A DNA stretch of 39,250 nucleotides from Verrucomicrobiota bacterium (GTDB taxonomy: Bacteria > Verrucomicrobiota > Verrucomicrobiia > Limisphaerales > PALSA-1396): contig JACQFP010000054.1 in the NCBI GenBank assembly GCA_016200005.1, positions 1-39,250 on the forward strand, given 5' to 3'. The notes beneath the pieces are model-generated. The model did no database searches, was not told the origin of the DNA, and saw nothing but the letters and a program-made list of their open reading frames with translations. The position numbers and the translations under genes are program-made. Positions 32,948 to 39,250 of the stretch are shown here, one piece after another (the stretch's first letter is position 1; each line of letters opens with the position of its first letter).

Positions 32948-33601
32948 TCACTTCACCTGTCCGAGAAGCAACTTCCGGCAATGGAAGGCCTCGGCGCACC
33001 GCGTCGGTGACGCAGCCTCGATGCCGCGAACCCGCATCAGGCCGTTGAAAAGGTCCTCGGAAAACCATTGCTTGCTCCTTTGCGTGCCGAAGTAGCGCAT
33101 CAGCCATTTCACCTTCTTACGACTGATGGCATCGCTCAGCGGCACAAAGAAGTTCGGCGAACCCAAGTCGGCATCATACTTTGGGATCTCGTATTCCAGA
33201 ATGAGGTGATTCCTAAAAGTGTTCCAAGTCAACTCGCACACCATGCGATGGTCCTGGTGCAAATCGTGCCGGAAGTGAGTAAAGATGACATCGGGCGCAA
33301 AGGTTTTCTTGAGTTCCTCGAAGCAGTCCTTCACTGGCGCGCCGATGTACGGCAGGAAACCATCGCGGAAGGATTTCACCACAACTGTTTTCCGCCGCAC
33401 CCCGCGCAGGAACGCGTTCGCACTGCGCTCCGCCTCCTTCGCTCGCGCCGGATTGGAGCTGAGGACCAGCCAGTAGAACTCGAGCTTGTCCGAGCCTTCG
33501 ATCAGGCGGAGAACCGTCCCCCCGCAGCCGATCTCAATGTCATCGCTGTGCGCGCCCAGGCACAGAACCCGCCTCACCCCATCCAAATTAAACGCGATCA
33601 C
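32948..33601 (-). CDS. PIG-L (LmbE-like) zinc deacetylase
   Basis: A 217-aa hydrolase of the family that removes N-acetyl groups from sugars. The metal motif is 'LGAHSDDIEIGCGGT' (His18, Asp20, Asp21; the usual Pro is Ser19), with 'FTHFRHDLHQDHRMVCELTW' supplying the second histidine. GTG 33601 is chosen as start: it follows the upstream stop (33615) by 13 bp, has GAAGGA 7 nt before it, and leaves only a short leader before the metal motif. Longer starts would overlap the nucleotidyltransferase by about 100 bp. Likely deacetylates an N-acetylated sugar or sugar nucleotide of this locus. Confidence 0.88.
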   Translation of the reverse strand: MIAFNLDGVRRVLCLGAHSDDIEIGCGGTVLRLIEGSDKLEFYWLVLSSNPARAKEAERSANAFLRGVRRKTVVVKSFRDGFLPYIGAPVKDCFEELKKTFAPDVIFTHFRHDLHQDHRMVCELTWNTFRNHLILEYEIPKYDADLGSPNFFVPLSDAISRKKVKWLMRYFGTQRSKQWFSEDLFNGLMRVRGIEAASPTRCAEAFHCRKLLLGQVK

Positions 33602-33614
33602 GCCATTTCCTTCG

Positions 33615-34397
33615 TCAAGGCTTATGATTCCAGACAGCCCACGGCGCGTTGCCACGGCTGAACACGTCTTCCAGTTCCTGTCGCTCCTTGAACGTGTCCA
33701 TGCACGCCCAGTAGCCTTCATGCGGGTGGGTCATGAGTTTGCCTTCGCTGATCAAACGCCGGAACGGCGCCTCCACCAACTCTTCACCGTCCTGCATGAA
33801 ATTGAAAATCTCCTGCCGCAAAACGAAGAAACCGCCGTTCATCCGCGCGCCGGATTTGGCCACGTGCTCAATGCTCTTCACGCTTCCATCCGCGTCACTG
33901 TTGATCAAGTGGAAGCTGGCCCGCGGTTTGACTCCCACAAAACAAGCTATGTTTGAAGTTTGTTCGAAGGAACGGATGACCAAGGGAATCTGGACATCGG
34001 AAAGGCCGTCCGTGTAATTGGCCAGAAACATCGCTTCGCCTTGGAGATGTTTTTGCACGGCCTTCAGGCGCTGACCGATGTTGGACGTCAACCCGGTGTC
34101 CACAAACGTAATCTTCCAATCGTCAATGTCGCGGCTCAGCAGCTCCAGATCCTTCCCGCCTTTCGAGAGGACGAAGTCGTTTGACAGGCACTCGTTGTAT
34201 TCCAGGAAATAGTTTTTGATGACGTCCGCCTTGTATCCGAGACACAAGATGAAGTCCTTGTGGCCGTAGTGCGCGTAATACTTCATCACGTGCCAGAGAA
34301 TGGGCCGATAGCCGATCGGCACCATCGGCTTCGGGACCGCCTCGGAAAACTCGCGCATCCTCATGCCGAACCCGCCGCAAAAAAGGACCACCTTCAT
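33615..34397 (-). CDS. Nucleotidyltransferase, glucose-1-phosphate cytidylyltransferase-like
   Basis: A 260-aa sugar-phosphate nucleotidyltransferase, closest in pattern to RfbF (CDP-glucose synthase). N-terminal 'CGGFGMRMREFSE' is the NTP loop, then 'PKPMVPIGYRPILWHVMKYY', 'FILCLGYKADVIKNYFLEY', 'VDTGLTSNIGQRLKAV' and 'FLANYTDGLSDV' with the Mg2+ aspartate. A GGAGAG Shine-Dalgarno sequence precedes ATG 34397. The gene is 45 bp after the SAF-domain oxidoreductase gene and 13 bp before the PIG-L gene. It should activate a sugar 1-phosphate with CTP (or another NTP); no CDP-glucose 4,6-dehydratase is in view. Confidence 0.85.
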   Translation of the reverse strand: MKVVLFCGGFGMRMREFSEAVPKPMVPIGYRPILWHVMKYYAHYGHKDFILCLGYKADVIKNYFLEYNECLSNDFVLSKGGKDLELLSRDIDDWKITFVDTGLTSNIGQRLKAVQKHLQGEAMFLANYTDGLSDVQIPLVIRSFEQTSNIACFVGVKPRASFHLINSDADGSVKSIEHVAKSGARMNGGFFVLRQEIFNFMQDGEELVEAPFRRLISEGKLMTHPHEGYWACMDTFKERQELEDVFSRGNAPWAVWNHKP

Positions 34398-34442
34398 CTT
34401 AGTTTCTCTCCAATTTCAATTTGTGCTTTGTTCTTATCCGCA

Positions 34443-35852
34443 TTACTTGGAGACCCCGGAGCCGGTCAGCGCTTCCGCTCGCTTGGGTTGGGCGGTTTGC
34501 GGCCGGTGACTGGATTGGCCGCGCGCCGATACCGAGCCCGCCATCAAATCGGCCAGCCAGGTCTCGCCGCGAAAATGTCGGTACTGCTCGGCCCGCAGCC
34601 GATCGGCCAGACGATTGGGCGGCAGTTCCACGTCGTCATAAGTGATGACCGCGTCCTTCTTGACTGACCGAATTAGTTTGCAGCCTTCGACCAAACCTTC
34701 CGGCAAATAACGATTCTGGCTCATCTCATCGACATTCACGGCTTCGCCGTAAGTCATGTACCTGCCGTAATCGTCGAGCACCTCACCGGAGTTAAGGTCG
34801 CGCTTCGCCACCGCGCATACTTCAACGACAGGGCCGCCCAAGGGCTTGGCCAGTGAATCGCGGAACAGGACCACACGGGCGATGGACATCGGCGTCTCGA
34901 AGTGCACCAGATGGTACGGAATGAAAAAAGAGTAAAGCGGCCCGTCACCCATCTTGTACAGATTCAGATAATGCTGCTGCTTGGGATCCGGATGCTCCGC
35001 GAGGCAATAAACCTTCGTCAGCGGCGTGCCCACCACGTAATCGACAATGCCGCCGAGCCGGCGCAGATCGTCGATGTCATACAGTTTGCCGATCTTCATC
35101 ACGTCATCCTTGTAATCAAGCCCGCGGGACATGCCGCGCGACTTGACCACAAATCCGGTGGCATTGGCCACAATGGTCTGCTCGAAGCTGATCTTCGAAC
35201 CGTCGGCAAAACTCGTGACCATGGCGGGATTCTGTCCCCACTTTTCAGCAAAGCCTTTTTGCGTCGTCGGATTGCGATAAGGATCTTGCAAGCCTTTGAT
35301 GTTACCGACGACTCGCGGAGTCAGTCCAAGTCCCTTGACCCAGCGGTAAAGATTCATCTGAACCCCAGGCTCGTCACCGTCGCAGGCCGACATGATGGCG
35401 CCGTATTTGGCGGCATGCACTTGAAGAATTGGGCCGATGGTAGCGTCGAGTTCGGCGTTCATCAGCACCACGTCTTTCTTATGCTTGAACGCCTCGATCA
35501 CGACGTTCGCGCCGAACTCAACTGATCCTGTCACATCCACCAAGACGTCGATTTGTTCCGACCGCGCCAGGAGAAAGGCGTCTTCCGTAACCACCGCTTT
35601 GCCGGCGCGGAGAGCATCTTCCAACTGGCTCTGCGTGGTGGCGACAACGATGTCCTTAAGTCCTGAATACTCGAAGACATGAAACGCCTTTTTGAGATTG
35701 CGACAGTAAATGGCAACCATGCGCATGCCGGGAACGCTGTTGACGATCTGGTTGGTCAGACCTTGGGCCATGAACCCGGCGCCCAGCAACGCGACGCGAA
35801 TCGGTTTGCCCTGCTCGTGGCGGGCTTTCAATGCATTATCAACGATGATCAT
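34443..35852 (-). CDS. NAD(P)-binding oxidoreductase with C-terminal SAF domain (COG4091-like)
   Basis: A 469-aa protein annotated in some genomes as 'predicted homoserine dehydrogenase'. N-terminal Rossmann fold 'VALLGAGFMAQGLTNQIV'; central 'VLVDVTGSVEFGANVVIEAF' and 'DVVLMNAELDATIGPIL', then 'SACDGDEPGVQMNLYRWVKG'; C-terminal SAF-type segment 'YLPEGLVEGCKLIRSVKKDA' ending 'VELPPNR'. The final 40 residues are low-complexity. AAGGAAA precedes ATG 35852. Its place between RmlC-like and RfbF-like genes suggests a sugar-nucleotide reaction rather than homoserine metabolism; SAF domains in sialic acid synthases also bind sugars. The reaction is unknown. Confidence 0.83.
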   Translation of the reverse strand: MIIVDNALKARHEQGKPIRVALLGAGFMAQGLTNQIVNSVPGMRMVAIYCRNLKKAFHVFEYSGLKDIVVATTQSQLEDALRAGKAVVTEDAFLLARSEQIDVLVDVTGSVEFGANVVIEAFKHKKDVVLMNAELDATIGPILQVHAAKYGAIMSACDGDEPGVQMNLYRWVKGLGLTPRVVGNIKGLQDPYRNPTTQKGFAEKWGQNPAMVTSFADGSKISFEQTIVANATGFVVKSRGMSRGLDYKDDVMKIGKLYDIDDLRRLGGIVDYVVGTPLTKVYCLAEHPDPKQQHYLNLYKMGDGPLYSFFIPYHLVHFETPMSIARVVLFRDSLAKPLGGPVVEVCAVAKRDLNSGEVLDDYGRYMTYGEAVNVDEMSQNRYLPEGLVEGCKLIRSVKKDAVITYDDVELPPNRLADRLRAEQYRHFRGETWLADLMAGSVSARGQSSHRPQTAQPKRAEALTGSGVSK

Positions 35853-35928
35853 TGTTTGTTTCCTTCATGCTCTACATTAAACCTGTGAGTGCTGCCATCA
35901 CATCGACGGCAGCATTGGAGCGAATGGC

Positions 35929-36492
35929 TCAAATCGTCATCCGCCGTTTAACTTCAGACTCAATGTCCTTCAGCAGTCCGAACTTCTGGTCCTTCTCCGA
36001 AATCACGGCAACCGGCAGCGGCCACTTGAGGCCCAGGCGCGGATCGTTATACATCAAACCGCTCTCCGCGCCGGGTGCATAGAACTCGCCCACTTGATAA
36101 CTGGTTTCGGTGTCGTCCCGCAGCGCCTGGTAACCGTGGGCAAAACGCTCAGGCACATAAAGCGCAGTGTGATTGTCCTCGTTCAATTCGACGGAAATGT
36201 GCTGCAGGTAGGTCGGGCTTTCGGGGCGAAGGTCAACAATGATGTCGAGAATCGCGCCGCGCGTGGCACGCACGAGTTTAGATTCCGCCGCGGGCGGAAA
36301 CTGGAAATGCATCCCGCGTAATGTTCCCTTCTTAAAGTTAAAGGCGACATTCGCCTGTGCAATGATCGGTTTCAACCCATGCGCCTCAAACTCCTTCTGA
36401 CAATAGGCGCGCGCGAAGAATCCGCGCGAGTCCTCCCGCCGCTCGAGGTCGATGATAAAGGCGCCCTTCAGTTTCGTCTCAGTGAATATCAT
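35929..36492 (-). CDS. dTDP-4-dehydrorhamnose 3,5-epimerase-like (RmlC family)
   Basis: A 187-aa cupin epimerase of 4-keto nucleotide sugars. 'GTLRGMHFQFPP' gives the catalytic His62, 'SYQVGEFYAP' gives Tyr132 and Tyr138, and 'YNDPRLGLKWPL' the Asp150 region; the spacing matches RmlC His63/Tyr133 almost residue for residue. 'LYVPERFAHGYQAL' is the cupin core. It probably epimerises C3 and/or C5 of a 4-keto-6-deoxy sugar linked to CDP or dTDP. First of the nucleotide-sugar genes on the minus strand, 141 bp after the glycosidase gene. Confidence 0.88.
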   Translation of the reverse strand: MIFTETKLKGAFIIDLERREDSRGFFARAYCQKEFEAHGLKPIIAQANVAFNFKKGTLRGMHFQFPPAAESKLVRATRGAILDIIVDLRPESPTYLQHISVELNEDNHTALYVPERFAHGYQALRDDTETSYQVGEFYAPGAESGLMYNDPRLGLKWPLPVAVISEKDQKFGLLKDIESEVKRRMTI

Positions 36493-36633
36493 GATTGTCG
36501 TTCGCTTTGATAAGTTGAATCTGTCTGAATTGGAATGGAAAACTGTATCGCCACGGATCTAACGGTATGCAGTGTGATCATAGACCCCGGTAGAGTGGCC
36601 GAAGAGCAGACAACAAGCAACAGTTCCCGCCCC

Positions 36634-39060
36634 TCATTGTGTGAGCACGACCCGGCTGCTTTGGTTGGTGCCGAGCAGCAAGCCGCCGCCAATGTTGGCT
36701 TTTTGCAACACTACTCCACTGAGCTTCATCGACTTGGCGCTTGCCGGATCCGTCACGCCACCTTTGAATGTGCCGGTGGGCAGAGAGAAACTCATCGTCA
36801 GCCGGTTACTGCTCTGGTTGATGAGCCGGTTGTTGGCGGCCAGCGTCACCGAATTGGTGAAGTCTGCGGCAAGGTTGCCCCCAGTGAATTCCACCAATGC
36901 ATTCGTCAGGTTCAGAATGGTTTCCGAGCCGCCAACCGGCGGGACATAAACCGAACCAACCACGTCGCACTCGTTGGTAAAACCCGCCGGGTAAAACGGC
37001 GAAATGCCCCCCGCAGGCTTGATCCAACTTAACTTGCCATCAAGATCGCTGTTGGATTGGTTGGTGAACCTCAGCCAGCTTACTATCGCGCCTTTGCCAG
37101 AATAGAGCGCAACATACAAGGGCCAGTCGCCGTTCTTGGAAAGCGACACGCCTTGAGTGACTTTGGTACCGTCGGCCAGTACCCCGCCAAATCTCACCGC
37201 ACCACTGGTACTGACACGCACGGTGCCGAAACCATCACCCGCTGGAACGGATGGATCGTTGTCGGGTGGGATGAGCAGGGTGTAGCTGCCGGCGAAGGGT
37301 GCGGGATACGTTTTGGAATCAAACACCACCCGCTCACCCAGGAGCGGAGACACCCAGGTGCCGTCGGTGATGCGGCCAAGAATCTGATCGGCCTGATCGC
37401 CCTCGCCCCCTTGCAATTCCACGGTCAACGGACTGGCGCCCGGACGCTGAATGACGTTCGTAGCCTGGCCTTGCGCGTCAAGCTGGCCGCTGATGGAATA
37501 GCGGCTGGTTCCCATCTGCAGGCGTCCCGAATATGTCCCCTGCGTAGTCGTTGATAACGTGAAGAAGCCTGAGCTGCTTTGCCGGACCGCATTATCCTCG
37601 TAGAACAAACCATTGTAACTGCCTCGAGTCGGCGCGGATGAATTCATCGTCGTCTCGAGCAGCAGAACCCAGTCGCGATCGCCAACGCTGTTATTTCCGG
37701 GTGGCGTAAAGGAGTACGGACCAGTGTTGGCCAAAGGTGAACCGGGGATGGTCGTATAGTTTCCCGAGGTTGGATCATACCAACGAGCTTGTGCGCTCCC
37801 GCTCATGACAGTGAGGTCAACCGTGATATTACCCGCACGGCCGGGCGGCAGATACGCGACTAATAAACTTCCTGTGGAGGTCGCGGCAGCGGCGACATAG
37901 TCCGAACTGTCGGGCGTGCCTCCACCCGCAGTGACAAGTGTCCTCATTCCTGCAAGACCTGACGGTACCAGTTCAAACCAGGCGACGGAGTTGATGAATG
38001 CGTTCAGCCGGCCCATATCACGCGAGCCTTGGGTGTTGAGATGGCTGCGCCATCCCGCGTTGAAGGGCCAAACGTAACCGTTGCCAGAAATATATCCGCC
38101 GATCGCACTCAGCCATCCCCACCATTGAAAACGGCGCACCGGCTGGGTGGCACTCGGGTTGTAACCGTTCCCATCTGGGGGCGGACCTTCTTGATCATAC
38201 GGCTCTTCGAGCAGGAACGCCGGCTCGACAGGACTGTGGCTGTACGCCTGGCGACCCTGGCTGCTCACATCGCCAGCCCAGTTGTAAACGCCATTCAGAC
38301 TCATCAAGGAACCGAAAAGGCTCTGATCAGTGGCGTTCATTCCCGAGGCCCACTCGGCGCTGAAAAAAACGGATTGCTGTTGGGGCACGCTAGTCAGGCC
38401 GCTCAAGAGTGCATTTTCCACGTCGGCTTGAGCCGTGGTGAATGATCCGTCGTCCCCGCCCATCATCCATATCAGATTCTTTTGATTTTTATAGCGATTC
38501 GCAAGAAACGCGCCATAGACATTCATTTTAGCGGCACCATTGGCTGTCATTTCCTGCATCCAACCCTGATCAGCACCTTGGTAGCCGACATAGGAAGGAA
38601 AGAAAAAGACGACGACACCTTTGGAGTCGCAATAGTTCAGGAAGGAATCAACGTAACTCCAGTATGCCTCATTCGGCGTACTGAAATCGGGTGCTTCGCT
38701 ATTGATGTCGGAATAGGCAAGGGTTCCACTCCAGTTGGCACCATCCAGCCGCTTTAAAAATGGCAGATCTCCATTTCCGTTGAATGGCGGCTGGTTCCCT
38801 CTGGGGTCGTGATCGAGGACGTGCATCTCGATCGAATTATACCCTCGTGAGACGCTATCGGTTATGAAGGTTTGGTAATCTGTATTGGTGAGCGAAATGA
38901 CGAACCAGGCGGTACGCCCCAGTATTGGAAACGGCACATTTTTCTGATCGACCAAATATCGTCCATTAGCGCTCTTCTTCAGCGGAAAGGTGGCCGCGAT
39001 GCTCGTCACGCACAGCAAAACGCCCGCCGTGAAAAGCAGCATGTGTTGCCTCACTCTCAT
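36634..39060 (-). CDS. Secreted DUF4038 (apiosidase-like) glycosidase with long β-repeat tail
   Basis: An 808-aa protein. ATG 39060 has AAGGTGG 6 nt upstream and opens a signal peptide ('MLLFTAGVLLCVTSIAAT'); a 46-codon extension upstream is rejected. Residues about 25-400 form a DUF4038/GH140-like TIM barrel: 'ILGRTAWFVISLTNTDYQTF', 'YNSIEMHVLDHDPRG', 'NLIWMMGGDDGSFTTAQ', 'FLLEEPYDQEG' and 'RRFQWWGWLSAIGGYISG'. A collagen-binding-2-like β domain follows ('VAYLPPGRAGNITVDLTVMS', 'WYDPTSGNYTTI'). The rest is a β-rich tail ('GSYNGLFYE', 'GYFTLS'-like strands, 'GDGFGTVRVSTSGAVRFGGV'). Likely cleaves side chains of plant or self polysaccharides outside the cell. Confidence 0.85.
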   Translation of the reverse strand: MRVRQHMLLFTAGVLLCVTSIAATFPLKKSANGRYLVDQKNVPFPILGRTAWFVISLTNTDYQTFITDSVSRGYNSIEMHVLDHDPRGNQPPFNGNGDLPFLKRLDGANWSGTLAYSDINSEAPDFSTPNEAYWSYVDSFLNYCDSKGVVVFFFPSYVGYQGADQGWMQEMTANGAAKMNVYGAFLANRYKNQKNLIWMMGGDDGSFTTAQADVENALLSGLTSVPQQQSVFFSAEWASGMNATDQSLFGSLMSLNGVYNWAGDVSSQGRQAYSHSPVEPAFLLEEPYDQEGPPPDGNGYNPSATQPVRRFQWWGWLSAIGGYISGNGYVWPFNAGWRSHLNTQGSRDMGRLNAFINSVAWFELVPSGLAGMRTLVTAGGGTPDSSDYVAAAATSTGSLLVAYLPPGRAGNITVDLTVMSGSAQARWYDPTSGNYTTIPGSPLANTGPYSFTPPGNNSVGDRDWVLLLETTMNSSAPTRGSYNGLFYEDNAVRQSSSGFFTLSTTTQGTYSGRLQMGTSRYSISGQLDAQGQATNVIQRPGASPLTVELQGGEGDQADQILGRITDGTWVSPLLGERVVFDSKTYPAPFAGSYTLLIPPDNDPSVPAGDGFGTVRVSTSGAVRFGGVLADGTKVTQGVSLSKNGDWPLYVALYSGKGAIVSWLRFTNQSNSDLDGKLSWIKPAGGISPFYPAGFTNECDVVGSVYVPPVGGSETILNLTNALVEFTGGNLAADFTNSVTLAANNRLINQSSNRLTMSFSLPTGTFKGGVTDPASAKSMKLSGVVLQKANIGGGLLLGTNQSSRVVLTQ

Positions 39061-39103
39061 GTCTTGCCACCTTTGCTCATTTCGAACAGAAGAACGAAAG
39101 ACG

Positions 39104-39250
39104 TCACTTGGGCATCGACACAGCACGGTAGAATCGCACCGCATTGGTCGTAGCCTGGTCCACAAACTCCACGGACCCTGTCGTATTGTCCTGCACATCC
39201 AGTTTGCTCCAGTTGAGCAAATCGCTGGACGCTTCCAAAGCGTAACTCAC
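39104..39250 (-). CDS. C-terminal end of a secreted β-rich protein (5' part outside window)
   Basis: Reading the minus strand from the right edge gives 48 residues ending 'AVRFYRAVSMPK' and a TGA at 39104-39106. 'YALEASSDLLNWSKLD' and 'VEFVDQATTNAVRFYRAV' align with the tail of the 1288-2493 protein ('YTIQASTNLTAWPDL', 'ARFYRVVL'). This β-tail probably serves secretion or surface attachment. The gene ends 43 bp before the start of the DUF4038 gene, so they may be cotranscribed. Confidence 0.75.
   Translation of the reverse strand: MSYALEASSDLLNWSKLDVQDNTTGSVEFVDQATTNAVRFYRAVSMPK

Noticed and set aside
34443-35852. Homoserine dehydrogenase function for the SAF-domain protein
   Set aside because: The neighbourhood is nucleotide-sugar biosynthesis and no threonine or methionine gene is near; only the family resemblance supports that name.

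Overview
The window looks like a chromosomal segment from a GC-rich, Gram-negative heterotroph of the Verrucomicrobiota (or a close PVC relative). The evidence is inferential: two DUF1080 (keto-sugar hydrolase family) secreted proteins, many exported β-rich proteins with a 'YxIQASTNLxxW...RFYRVV' tail, a DUF4038 glycosidase with a long β-repeat tail, Gfo/Idh, TIM-barrel and SGNH enzymes of the kinds abundant in that phylum, and repeat-derived inserts inside housekeeping genes. No rRNA, tRNA, CRISPR array, transposase or phage gene was seen.

Layout. 1-2.5 kb: the end of a LamG/cadherin-like adhesin and a secreted two-repeat protein. 2.7-4.8 kb: signal peptidase I, converging with an RtcB RNA ligase. 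5.2-9.4 kb: a Gfo/Idh-like protein followed by two paralogous MFS transporters, closed by a strong hairpin terminator. 9.5-14.3 kb (minus): dnaE and a nucleotide-sugar epimerase. 14.5-17.6 kb (plus): a DUF1080 protein, a 0.5-kb palindrome-rich gap, a TerC-family membrane protein and fructose-1,6-bisphosphatase. 17.6-18.3 kb: a YefM/YoeB toxin-antitoxin pair inserted between the intact 3' end of mfd and a second, diverged copy of that 3' end. 18.3-22.6 kb: mfd, divergent from a 3-methyladenine DNA glycosylase. 22.7-26.7 kb: a di-heme cytochrome c lipoprotein, a DUF1080+LamG protein and an SGNH hydrolase.

From 39.25 down to 26.8 kb every gene is on the minus strand: the end of a secreted protein, a DUF4038 glycosidase, an RmlC-like epimerase, a SAF-domain oxidoreductase (COG4091-like), an RfbF-like nucleotidyltransferase, a PIG-L deacetylase, a UDP-sugar dehydrogenase, an RmlD-like reductase, an outer-membrane β-barrel, a DegT aminotransferase and a sugar isomerase-like protein. 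This reads as a cell-surface polysaccharide locus that makes an unusual sugar. No glycosyltransferase or polymerase lies within the window.

The most interesting signals are (i) the toxin-antitoxin pair bracketed by two mfd 3' ends, with a predicted leaderless, palindrome-controlled promoter; (ii) palindromic repeats sitting in frame inside dnaE twice, with a related copy between genes; and (iii) four further repeat-like inserts, of several families, in frame inside mfd.
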